Origin: Viola odorata
Lineage: Eukaryota; Streptophyta; Magnoliopsida; Malpighiales; Violaceae
Assembly: GCA_963691705.1 (NCBI GenBank)
Contig: OY829537.1
Coordinates: forward strand, 73,429,352 to 73,493,351
DNA length: 64,000 nt
Direction: 5' to 3'
Shown here: in pieces, positions 54,429 to 64,000 of the stretch
Layout: every line of letters begins with the position of its first letter
Numbering within the stretch: the first letter of the stretch is position 1
Position numbers and translations under genes: made by a program
Notes under the pieces: model-generated
What the model saw: only the letters and a program-made list of their open reading frames with translations
What the model was told of the DNA's origin: nothing
Database searches by the model: none

Positions 54429-56114
54429 ATGAAGCTTCGACGATCAAGCTGCCCGAGGAGATCTGCTAGTACAGGGATTCACCCTGACATCACCACAAAG
54501 ATCAAAATAGAAGTCGTAGACTTCGACTTAACCAAGATCCGGCAGTTGAGAAATTAGCTGACTGAAGATGAGGAGACACAGTTTGAGGGTAGTTATGGAA
54601 AGCTACTGACCCTAGTTGACGTCAAGACTGATTGGGGTTGCATCCGGGCAGCCCTGAAATTTTGGGACCCCTATTATCGTTGCTTCTCTTTCGACAAAGG
54701 AGTAGACTTGACCCCTACACTGGAGGAGTACTCAGCTCTGATGTGCCCCACATCGCCTATATCGTCCATATACCAGAATGTTCGACTCGACTCCTCGAGT
54801 GTAAAAATAAGGCTCGACAAGGTGTTAGGAATCACCACTCGCGTCAGAGAAGGTGACTACTTCTGGTGTTGGTCAGATATCGAGGCATGATTTCAGCTGT
54901 CCAATGGAGCAAAGCGCTTAAGGATTTTGGCCTTCGCCATCGTAGGGTTCGTCCTTTTTCCGAGGATGAGGAACGCCATCGACTTTTCAGCAGCCAACAT
55001 CTTTTACGAGATGGAGGTAAATGCCATCAATCCTATAACAGCCATCTTGGTTGAGACCTTTCGCTCCTTGGACTCTTGCCGAAGAAAAGGGAAAGGGAGG
55101 CTTACCTGTTGCACTCAGTTGCTGACAGTATGGCTGGTCAGCCATTTCAAATAGATTCCTGATCAGTCTATTTTCTTCGAAAGCTACATAAGATCATGCC
55201 CTCTACTTAGGGTTATCAACGCAATGACCACGGATAAATGGGAGATGGAAAATAAGGATGTCTGAATCGACCGATTCATAAATCTCTCCGAAGAAGACTT
55301 CAGTTGGCATGTCAAGTGGTTGCGAACCTCCGATCCCATCGTCTGCTGTGGACCCCTACCTTGGGTTCCTTTGATCGGAGCATGGGGATGCGCTCACTAT
55401 TGCCCTGCCCTCGTACTCAGACAGTTTTGCATCACGCAAATCATTCCAGTGACATTCGGCATGACGAGATCAGATCTGCCACACACCGGAGAAAATCAGA
55501 ACATTCAGCTGTACGCCCAAGACTGGGCCAACCCCTTTTGTCTCAAAGGACGCATTGCCCCTGCGGCAACGATACCACAATACCCACAATGGAGGTTGAG
55601 GTGAGTCAACGGCAATGTTTTGCCTCGCCCAGAAAATCAGAAATCGATGGAAGAGGAAGGGGAGTCCCAAGTAAGCGAAGGAATAGATGCCATGGCTTAC
55701 GCTCAAGTGGTAGAGCAAATGGGAGCAGCGCAAGAAGAGCGAGATCTGATGACAGAGGAAAGAGATATCGCCGAAGCCCATCAGTGTGGCCTGGAAGTCC
55801 AGATAAATGAGCTGGAAAGGCGTAATAGGGATTTTATCTGTATACAAGCAGTAAAATAGAAGGTGGCCCTCAGGGACTTTAAGGAACGCTTGAGCAGCGA
55901 AACCCTCAAGAAAGAAGCATCAAGTGCCATAATCGAAGACAGGGATTCGACGATAAGGGTCTTGACTACTCGCGCAGATTTGGGAGATAGGAAAAGCCAG
56001 GCACTACAAAGCCGAATTACAGCTTTAGAGGTTGAGATAGAGATACAGAAAGGGGAGTTGGCTTCGATGGAGTACCTTTGGCAGGAGCAAGAGAACTCTG
56101 ACGTCCGGAATTGA
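54429..56114 (+). pseudogene. Ogre ORF1 (copy 2)
   Basis: ATG at 54429. It is collinear with 35242-36866 and clearly near-identical. It keeps the 59 bases (55178-55236) lost from copy 1. Its own damage is a TAG after QLRN (about 54555), a TGA near 54888 and a TAG near 55150. C-terminal coiled coil as in copy 1, ending 56114. Comparing the two copies fixes the start and the deletion. Confidence 0.8.
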
Positions 56115-56236
56115 CACCTTCATGGGAAGGCTCGGATATCGGTAACCTTTTCTTTTCATGTAGTTAGGACCCCTAATTTCATCTAGTCTAGCCATTTTTG
56201 ATGAATTTAGGTAGTTGGCTAGTTTACTACATCTTG

Positions 56237-57432
56237 TGATGCGATCACGGCCTAGGGTTAGTAAGCCGGATTACATATGGAGCTTATGGAGGATCTAGCC
56301 AAGCGAATCAACTAGCACACACATGACCACAAAGAGAGAAAAGGCACGAAATATGGAGATGCAACGGAGAAAGAGACACAAAAGAGCGATGGAAAGATGG
56401 GAGTTACCGGGAATTAGAAGACGGATGGAAGGGACGGAGATGAGCACACGCGAAGTAGCGAAAATCACACGAACGATTGCTTGATCAAGATATACTCCGA
56501 GGGCCAAGATTGAGACTCGTTTCTATGGATGATCAACCAAATAAACATATATTTCATTCACATAAGTCGTCAATACGATTACAAGCTTTGATTTCCCGGA
56601 GAGAGATCGGGAGGAGTAATTCTCAAACTCAAGCGATCCCTCTCAAGGAATTAAAATGATGAGCTCATGGCTTAGTTGACAAAAGAAAGGAGTAATCTCA
56701 CTTTACAAACATCAACCAAATGTCTAAGCTTCCCTTGGAAAATGATACAAAAGAGTTACATATAGTTGGTATGCAAATTGGGCTTGAAAAGCCCAAAATT
56801 CGTACCCAAAACAGAGGCTGGCGTGATTCACGTTAAGAGCTTGGCGTGATCACGCTAACCAACTTTCTCCTGGCGTGATTCACGTTAAGAGGCTAACGTG
56901 ATCACGTTAGCCTTAGCGTGATTCACGTTAACACCTTAGCGTGATCACGCTAATAACATCAGTGATTAGCGTGATCCAAGAAGTATTCACGCTAAGAGCT
57001 TAGCGTGATTACGCTAGACCTCTTTCCTTAGCGTGATCACGTTAAGGATTTTTCCAGCAGCTTCAGCTCCGCGCGCCAAAATGTCGACAAGCATAACTTC
57101 TGATCCACCCGTCCGATTGACATGAAACTTGTCCCAAATGAAAGCTAGCATCTTGAAGTTTCCGTCAAGCCTTTGTTCCCTCAAATCGGACAACATTTGC
57201 TTGTCCATCTACTCATAATGATTGTCCTCTTGGATGGAACATTTGTTGGCTAGCCTTGGCTTGGTGAATACACACATGGACAGCTTTTTCCTTGTCCTCG
57301 ATGGGTTCTTCCTCGCTCATTTTGCCTTCAAACCATAGGGATAACCTTCGTGCTTTGCTTCGGGTGATCGGTCCTTGAGGCAATATGTCTTGAGGATGAA
57401 AATTGGCTTTTAAGGGGTCCGTGATCACATCA
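56237..57432 (-). repeat. CR-2 3' LTR
   Basis: Left copy. Holds the palindrome array at 56820-57047 and codes on the minus strand for the GPITRSKARRL tail of the internal ORF. Confidence 0.93.
56820..57047. promoter_or_regulatory. Array of CGTGATCACG palindromes in the CR-2 LTR
   Basis: About ten units alternate between GCGTGATTCACGTTAA and the full palindrome TTAGCGTGATCACGCTAA (18 bases). It sits at the same place in the LTR as the CGTAATTACG array of CR-1, before the shared GCGCGCCAAAATGT. The right LTR array (61672-61912) has one extra 23-base unit. Confidence 0.75.
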
Positions 57433-58737
57433 ACCTCTCCCTCTTCAAAAGGATTCGCCCTCGAATCCCTTATTTTGATTGTCTCACCTGCACACTTAAA
57501 AACACTTACAAACAGAGGTAAGCTACCAAGAGGGCGCATTCACGCATAATAAGGCACAGGTTGATCCAAGGAATTATCAACAACATGAATGGCACAGTGA
57601 CACACATCGCTTCCTAAATTGTCATGTAAAATGCGAATGGTATCACAAACCATAGAAGAACAGGCAGGATGAATATTCTTCTTTACTCGGCTCGTAATGA
57701 CAAGCCAAGAGAATTGAGCACTACACATAATTACAATGCACTTGAAAATACCAAACAAATTCCGCAAGAGAAAACACAAATGCTTGTAAGAATTAAAGCA
57801 ATTAATTTTTGACAAATTCAGTACAAACATTCGTGTTCCCCTAGCACACGATATGTTCATGGCATTTAAATGCATATCATTCACAAACAAACCATGTAGG
57901 CTACAATTGGCAAGACAAGATTCATCCTTTTCAAAATCATGCACATCCATTTCATCTTTATGCACATTTATCTCCAAATCAATATCAAGGATGCGCATGG
58001 AATCACAAATTATTAACCAACATAGACGGTGGTTTATTTTCTCAAAGCGGCCTATAAGGACCAGCCAAGAAAATTGGGCCACACGCCCATGTACGAAATG
58101 CTGGGGAACGCCTAATAATCGACACAAAAAGGAATACAAATCCTTGCGACAATTAGGCCAAGAAAATTGTGCACTACAAGAAGGCACCATACATTTGGAA
58201 ACACCAAATAAGTGCAGCAAGAGAGAACACAAATTTCCATAAGAATTGAACCAATTAGTCCTCAACAAATCTAGTTCAAAAATTTATTGTCTCTCAACAT
58301 ACAACATATTCATGGTATTCCAAGACATGTCACACATAAGCACTTCATGTAGGGTATAAACAGAGAGGCGCAAACTCTCTTTTCTGGACAAGGATGGGTT
58401 TTCCTTGTCAATTCGGCTAATGATAATTAGCCAAGAGAATTGGGCTTCAGATGCCCGCATACCACACATCGGAATCATAGACATTTGGCACAAAGGGAAG
58501 AGCAATTCATTGCAACATTTTGACCAAGATAATTTTGACAAGTTGGAGCAAAAGAATTGCCTCCATGCTTCATGCAAACTGTTCATAGATTCCAAGTCTA
58601 AGCAACATACAAATAATTTATACATACTATCCGAAAAATTACAAAAATTAGCACGTTTGAGCAAGAAAGGGTCATACTTGATGAAATGCAAATTAGGAGT
58701 CTTAACATATACCACAAAATTTTCATTCAAGTAATTT
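57213..58737 (-). pseudogene. CR-2 Cys-rich repeat ORF with chromovirus-type tail, two stops
   Basis: A single frame of about 508 codons reaches from the N gap to 57213 with only a TAA at 58281 and a TGA at 57540 (the CR-1 codon there is CGA). It contains two to four diverged repeats with the signature AQFSWL(I/V), preceded in the best units by NSYxxLCxLLxxLFG and KC, and spaced by SLHxLFVxDMHLNxMN segments. It ends NPFEEGEVDVI across the polypurine tract, then GPITRSKARRL in the LTR. The tail is chromovirus-like; the repeats are unknown to me. No catalytic motif is visible. Confidence 0.5.
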
Positions 58738-58937
58738 NNNNNNNNNNNNNNNNNNNNNNNNNNNNNNNNNNNNNNNNNNNNNNNNNNNNNNNNNNNNNNN
58801 NNNNNNNNNNNNNNNNNNNNNNNNNNNNNNNNNNNNNNNNNNNNNNNNNNNNNNNNNNNNNNNNNNNNNNNNNNNNNNNNNNNNNNNNNNNNNNNNNNNN
58901 NNNNNNNNNNNNNNNNNNNNNNNNNNNNNNNNNNNNN
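58738..58937. other. Assembly gap, 200 N
   Basis: Exactly 200 N between the acidic ORF and the repeat ORF, as in CR-1 (6431-6630). True size unknown. Confidence 0.99.
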
Positions 58938-59686
58938 TCTTTTTCAGCCTTACATTTTTCACTCTTTCTTGCCGCAATGGCTTGAAGCTCAACCACATTC
59001 CTTTCAATCACGTCCAAAATGTCAATTGTCGAACGTGGTTCAAAGGATTGAGATGGAGTGGGTTGTTGTGGTTGTTGAGTGATTTGGGTAGGTTAGACTA
59101 CTTCCGATGTAGACCCGAATGTAGAATCGAAAGAAGAGTCTTGCACACTTGGACGACCTTGGTGAGGTCGAACCCTTGGAGGAGAATGAGGAGGCGTTCG
59201 GCCTTGGTGAGGTCGAACCCTTGGAGGAAGAACATAAGGAGGTGCTCGGCTTTGCATCCCGTCATGTTTAGCTCGGACTTGTACACTTAAGGAGAGGAAG
59301 TGTCTTGGTTCGGGGCCATGGCCAAGGCTTTGGTGTGCAATGGAATCGAGGCCATAGCTTAAGACATGAAGACTTGGAAAATCTTCGTCGTCATCATCCT
59401 CACTACAACTTGAAGTTGTGTCATGACTAAAGACTTGAGGACTTGGTGGATCTTCATTGTCTTCACTCTCGCTACAAGTTGCTTCACTATCATCTCGGTA
59501 CTCATCCGGACTATCAATGCTATATTCATCACCGCTTTCACCACATGGTTCAAAATCTTCATCACCATCGAATTGGCAACTATCATCACCACATGATTCA
59601 TCACCACTTTCGTCAATGCATTGTGAGTCATCGTCGTCATAATACGACTCTTGATCACACGACTCACAATCACTATCTCTTGACAT
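58938..59686 (-). pseudogene. CR-2 acidic Ser/Asp/Cys-rich gag-like ORF
   Basis: Starts MSRDSDCESC at 59686, a few bases after an acceptor-like CCATTTTTCAG. About 198 codons are open to the stop at 59093. The first 80 residues are very acidic with many Cys and Ser (SYYDDDDSQC, DESCGDDSCQF). Then come two SEDxxDxxxPSxxVxS repeats, a Pro/Arg-rich part with RVRPHQGR twice, and, after the single stop, QITQQPQQPTPSQSFEP and a helical VVELQAIAARKSEKCKAEK reaching the gap. Position fits gag. No known domain. Confidence 0.55.
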
Positions 59687-59707
59687 TGTGCCTGAAAAAT
59701 GGAACAA

Positions 59708-60750
59708 ACCAGATATATATAGGTGTTAGTAACTAATCTCTCCCTCACGTGTTTAGGTGTTTAGGTCACTCGAAAAATACGTGCTCACAAACACTCAACT
59801 TCACGTTCTCCGTGTACCCGCACACTTAAACAAGGGTTAGAAAATAAATCTCTCCCTCACGTGTTTAACACTCGTGTTTAATCACTCGCAAAAGATAGCC
59901 TCACAAATCGCTCAATACATCCACACACAAAGCTTGCTCACCACACAACTCCTTGCCGCAAACAAACTTGTGATTCAATTCAAGCAATTCATCAACAACT
60001 ACCTTCGCAAGTGCTCAAGAGATTAGAACAAGAGTAGGAAAGATTATACTCAACAAAAGACTCATTAGGATTACAAAGACTCAAGAGGAAGCTGAAAATT
60101 TTCAGAATTCCAAGAAAATTCAAAATTTTAATTTATGGGGAAAATTTTTGAATTTCCTTTGGAAGGAAGGAGGGCTGGAAAAATTGGAGTTAAATGAGTA
60201 AAAGACTCAAGAAATTTACAAGGACTTAAGGAAGAATGGAAGGGAATTTTCAGAAATTCCAAGGAAATTCAAAACAAATCCCAATTTTTGGAGGGAAACC
60301 TTGAATTTCTGTTAGAATGGGAGGTGGGCTGGAATGGGAGGCTTGAAATGAATAATAGACTCAAAGAAAGACTCAAATATTTAATTAAAAAGACTTGAGG
60401 GTTTAAGACTTAAGAAAACTTAAGTTTAGGACTCAAAATGTATAAAACTCAAGCTTAGGATTTAATAGTTTGGGACTTGAGTTTAGGACTTGTTTAAGAC
60501 TCAAATAAAAATAAAAGGACAGCTGCACACAAGAAGAAGAGGAGGACGTGCTAGCTTGGGAAAAGGTGGGGTTATTTTGGTTGGGAATGGGCAATTTAGT
60601 TAGGATGGTATTATGTAGTTAGGGAAAGTTTGCTACTTAGGTCAAATTGTCAAAAGACTAGGGTGAGGTGGATTGTGCATTTAATGCAAAGGATGAGTCC
60701 TGGACTTAGGAGGAATGTTTGCCGGCCAAGTGTTCCAATTCCATTCTTTC

Positions 60751-60782
<32 letters not shown>

Positions 60783-61057
60783 AATATTTTAATTGGAAAC
60801 ACTTGGATTAACTCTTGTAAAATACTTTTTGGATCAAAACATCCAAAATACCAAGAACATCAAGAACACAATATGAACTTCATGAACACACCCAAATAAT
60901 TTTCGTAAAATTTCGATCTTTTGACCTAGCAAAAATGATCACCACAATCACACGATTGCCCACTTGAAATAGTTTTCAAAAATGACGCAAGAAACTCAAG
61001 ATTTCAAGGAAGAAAGGTTCTAACTCTTTTGACGAAAACTAGAAAAAATTCGTTAGG
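59708..61057 (-). other. CR-2 leader
   Basis: Non-coding, about 1.35 kb, matching the CR-1 leader. It carries a TTTCTTTTCTTTT run near 60745-60780 and an internal duplication: the GACTTAAG...AATTTTCAGAATTCCAAG segment appears near 60080-60120 and again near 60220-60265. Confidence 0.7.
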
Positions 61058-61078
61058 CGGCCAAAAGCTCCGCTACCA
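61058..61078 (-). other. Primer-binding site of CR-2
   Basis: TGGTAGCGGAGCTTTTGGCC on the minus strand, two bases inside the 5' LTR, matching CR-1. Confidence 0.75.
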
Positions 61079-61080
61079 CT

Positions 61081-62297
61081 TGATGCGATCCTGCCTAGGG
61101 TTAGTAAGCCGGATTACATATGGAGCTTATGGAGGATCTAGCCAAGCGAATCAACTAGCACACACATGACCACAAAGAGAGAAAAGGCACGAAATATGGA
61201 GATGCAGCGGAGAAAGAGACACAAAAGAGTGATGGAAAGATGGGAGTTACCGGGAATTAGAAGACGGATGGAAGGGACGGAGATGAGCACACGCGAAGTA
61301 GCGAAAATCACACGAACGATTGCTTGATCAAGATATACTCCGAGGGCCAAGATTGAGACTCGTTTCTATGGATGATCAACCAAATAAACATATATTTCAT
61401 TCACATAAGTCGTCAATACGATTACAAGCTTTGATTTCCCGGAGAGAGATCGGGAGGAGTAATTCTCAAACTCAAGCGATCCCTCTCATGGAATTAAAAT
61501 GATGAGCTCATGGCTTAGTTGATAAAAGAAAGGAGTAATCTCACTTTACAAACATCAACCAAATGTCTAAGCTTCCCTTGGAAAATGATACAAAAGAGTT
61601 ACATATAGTTCGTATGCAAATTGGGCTTGAAAAGCCCAAAATTCGAACCCAAAATAGAGGCTGGCGTGATTCACGCTAAGAGCTTGGCATGATCACGCTA
61701 ACCAACTTTCTCCTGGCGTGATTCACGTTAAGAGGCTAACGTGATCACGTTAGCCTTAGCGTGATTCACGTTAACACCTTAGCGTGATCACGCTAATAAC
61801 ATCAGTGATTAGCGTGGTCCAAGAAGTATTCACGCTAAGAGCTTAGCGTGATTACGCTAGACCTCTTTCCTTAGCGTGATCACGTTAAGACCTTAGCGTA
61901 ATCACGTTAAGGATTTTTCCAGCAGCTTCAGCTCCGCGCGCCAAAATGTCGACAAGCATAACTTCTGATCCACCCGTCCGATTGACATGAAACTTGTCCC
62001 AAACGAAAGCTAACATCTTGAAGTTTCCGTCAAGCCTTTGTTCCCTCAAATCGGACAACATTTGCTTGTCCATCTACTCATAATGATTGTCCTCTTGGAT
62101 GGAACATTTGTTGGCTAGCCTTGGCTTGGTGAATACACACATGGACAGCTTTTTCCTTGGCCTCAATGGGTTCTTCCTCGCTCATTTTGCCTTCAAACCA
62201 TAGGGATAACCTTCGTGCTTTGCTTCGGGTGATCGGTCCTTGAGGCAATATGTCTTGAGGATGGAAATTGGCTTTTAAGGGGTCCGTGATCACATCA
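61081..62297 (-). repeat. CR-2 5' LTR
   Basis: Right copy. It is 21 bp longer than its partner, mainly because of an extra CCTTAGCGTAATCACGTTAA unit near 61890-61912. Confidence 0.93.
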
Positions 62298-62302
62298 TCT
62301 TG

Positions 62303-62951
62303 TAAACACTTTTAATAAAGTCGTACCTTTTTCGGATATTTATTAAATCACCTTCAAACTTTCCATAACAATTATCCATCCAATACAACTCAAAAGACCA
62401 TCGCAAAAAGAAAGAGAAAATCCCTCCGGGATAAACACAATCGTTTCACCAAAAATCATACCAAATATTCGAAAACATTCGGGTATTGCTCATGGCCATT
62501 GCCCTCTTAGCTTATCACAAAAACTCCAAGTTCATAGCATGGATCGTCGTCCCTCCCCTCGGATAGGTTCATCAGGCATCATGCCCTACGTCATTTGCAA
62601 GCATATGATAAAAGAGATCGTCCTAGCATAGCGGCATTGGTTGCCCCTGTTGATTTGGGTTTCGCAAATAGCATCTCAGATTGCTCCATATCATTGGAAT
62701 GAATAGAGGCTTCCTTCGCATATTATCCATAACCAGGAGATCATGCATCTCCAACCGCCCTGAAAATATCAAGTGAAAGTCTGGCCGGAAAGTGAATGAG
62801 CAAACGTAGAGGCCTCGGGATTGCACATCACCTGTGTATCCTCACTTGTACTTACTCTTTTATGTGTTTTTCCTTTTTCAGGTTCACGATAGCTCCTCGG
62901 AAGCACGCTACTCCGCACAGGCTCCCTGTAACTAGACTTCAAAAATGAAAA
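62303..62951 (+). other. Spacer between ORF1 and gag, Ogre copy 2
   Basis: Continues the copy-2 internal region after CR-2, matching 36990-37635. Ends in the TTTTTCCTTTTTCAG tract near 62880. No gene. Confidence 0.65.
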
Positions 62952-64000
62952 ATGGCTGAACAGGCTAAGGCTGATGAAGTACTAACGGCTAGAATTGTAG
63001 AGTTATAGGAGCAAGTTAGGATTACTACAGACAGGGCTGCTAGGGCCGAAAAGGAAAGAGACGAAGTCGTCACCGAACTACCACCGGGTTTTTATCCCAC
63101 TCAAACAGGAGGACCTCCCTCTTCGCTCGCTGTCACAGGACCCTCTATACCTCCACCACTTTCTAGCCCTGAGGGCCAGTGGAGATGGGTTAGTCCCTTC
63201 ACTGTGCCCACAGCTGCAAATCCTATGGTTAAGGCGGGTGAAGAGATTGCCGCGTCACTTCAACACCTTTCAACCAACCCTACCGTGGACTCCAGCAAGA
63301 GCCAAGCCCATCTAGAGACCTCGTATCTCCCTCCCCTTCCTCCAAGCACCGTTCCCGGAGCTTCTTGCTTTCAACCCAGCACAACCTCAGTTCTCGTCGG
63401 AACCTCTGCTGCCCTTCGGTTCTAACCCCATCAGGACTGAGCAACCGAAAAGTGACTGACTGAATCTGCTCGAAGAAAGACTCCGGGCGATTGAAGGGGC
63501 TGATCCATTTGACCCTACCGGCCCTGCCAATATGTGTTTGGTCCCCAGGATCGTTATACCACCGAAGTACAAGATCCCCGACTTCAAAAAGTATACTGGG
63601 GTAGAGTGCCCAAAGACCCACCTTAGAGCATACTGCAATAAGATGGCAGAGATGATCCACAACGAGCCGTTGTTGATTCATCTATTCTGAGAAAGCTTGA
63701 CCAAGCACACCCTAACTTGGTATATGGGTCTGGACAGAGCCAGGATCAGGACATGGAGAGACCTGTCCGATGCCTTCTACAGACAATATAAATTCAACAT
63801 GGAGGTAGCGCCCGACCGCGCTGACCTGCAAAATCTGGAAAAAAAATCGGCGAGTCCGTGAAGACCTATGCTCAGAAATGGAGAGAGTTGGTTTCTAGAA
63901 TCTCTAAACCCTTAAGTGACGAGGAACTCTTGTCAATCTTCCTACACACCTTCAAAGCTCCCTACTATACCTACCTGATCTCGAACCCTTCAAACAGCTT
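62952..64000 (+). pseudogene. Ogre gag (copy 2), N-terminal part, cut by the window end
   Basis: ATG at 62952, matching 37636. Stops: TAG after IVEL (about 63006), TGA in KSD*LN (about 63457) and TGA after HLF (about 63688). A 15-base deletion lies near 63360 and a one-base deletion near 63846. At the two places where copy 1 has TAG (38191) and TGA (38524), this copy still reads CGG and CGC. The gag core (LTWYMGLDRARIRTWRDL) is present and the sequence runs to the window edge in SNPSNS. Confidence 0.85.

Larger units (their letters stand above)
56237..62297 (-). mobile_element. CR-2: very young chromovirus-like element without visible pol
   Basis: LTRs 56237-57432 (1196 bp) and 61081-62297 (1217 bp) begin TGATGCGATC and end GTGATCACATCA. 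Target duplication TCTTG at 56232-56236 and 62298-62302. Copy 1 of the Ogre element has the empty site near 36985. The LTRs differ at about 16 sites by eye (about 1.3%) plus a 23-bp palindrome unit. Minus-strand order: primer site, leader, acidic ORF, 200-N gap, Cys-rich repeat ORF, polypurine tract. Same design as CR-1, from which it has clearly diverged. Confidence 0.93.
29932..64000 (+). mobile_element. Ogre/Tat (Ty3/Gypsy) element pair in tandem, runs off the window
   Basis: Order: LTR 29932-33287, internal region 33288-50390, LTR 50391-53844, a second internal region 53845-56236 plus 62303-64000 split by CR-2. Both internal regions begin with the TGGCGACTTCACT primer site. Lineage is Tat/Ogre: large LTRs, an extra ORF before gag, two RNase H domains, an intron between protease and RT, and a 3' tandem array. 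The five bases before the first LTR are TCTTC; the matching duplication would lie beyond 64000. The first copy also holds a solo LTR (33481-34846). Confidence 0.93.

Noticed and set aside
57853..58242. Plus-strand frame of 129 codons opposite the CR-2 repeat ORF
   Set aside because: It is shorter, has no partner in CR-1 at this length, and runs against the element's primer site and polypurine tract.
1..64000. A host gene in the window
   Set aside because: Every long frame with recognisable motifs belongs to a retrotransposon. The remaining frames are short, low-complexity or antisense.

Overview
The window is plant nuclear DNA made almost entirely of nested LTR retrotransposons. The lineages are typical of eudicot genomes: Ty3/Gypsy Ogre/Tat with two RNase H domains and a tRNA-Arg-type primer site, Athila-type elements with the TGGCACCGTTGCCGGGGA primer site, chromovirus-like elements, and one Ty1/Copia element. 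I found no convincing host gene. The species cannot be named from this sequence. Two 200-N runs (6431-6630 and 58738-58937) are assembly gaps.

Layout, left part. 1-680 holds a scrap of Tat-type integrase. 681-1894 is an Athila-type LTR. 2246-3429 is a DNA transposon with long inverted arms that carry tRNA-Lys-like sequence and enclose a 116-bp palindromic MITE. 4155-21653 is one decayed Copia element interrupted twice. A minus-strand chromovirus-like element without visible pol (CR-1, 4488-9832, target duplication AAAGG) sits in its gag. A Stowaway/mariner-like element (13452-21227) sits in its 3' LTR, and that element itself contains a young Athila-type element (14125-20829, target duplication TCTAC) with gag and protease but no RT or integrase.

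Middle part, minus strand. 21961-24195 is the gag, leader and LTR start of a third chromovirus-like element (CR-3). It is fused abruptly to the pol of a fourth (CR-4, 24196-28830). CR-4 is split by a solo LTR (24673-26159) and cut by another Athila-type LTR (28831-29931).

Right part, plus strand. That last LTR was in turn hit by an Ogre/Tat element. Its arrangement is LTR (29932-33287), internal region (33288-50390), LTR (50391-53844), then a second internal region running off the window: two elements in tandem sharing an LTR. The first internal region carries ORF1, gag with a duplicated zinc-knuckle module, a protease lacking its catalytic motif, a 147-nt in-phase intron, RT, two RNase H domains, integrase and a long 3' tandem array. 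A solo LTR (33481-34846) interrupts the first internal region. A very young chromovirus-like element (CR-2, 56237-62297, target duplication TCTTG) interrupts the second.

The most unusual signals are four. (1) Arrays of short perfect palindromes lie in the LTRs of CR-1 and CR-2 at the same place, where both arms have changed together (CGTAATTACG in one, CGTGATCACG in the other). (2) CTTGGCCAAG-type palindromes are scattered through both LTRs and the coding region of the Athila-type element. (3) A long Cys-rich repeat ORF in CR-1 and CR-2 runs in frame through the polypurine tract into the LTR. (4) The Ogre gag module is duplicated.
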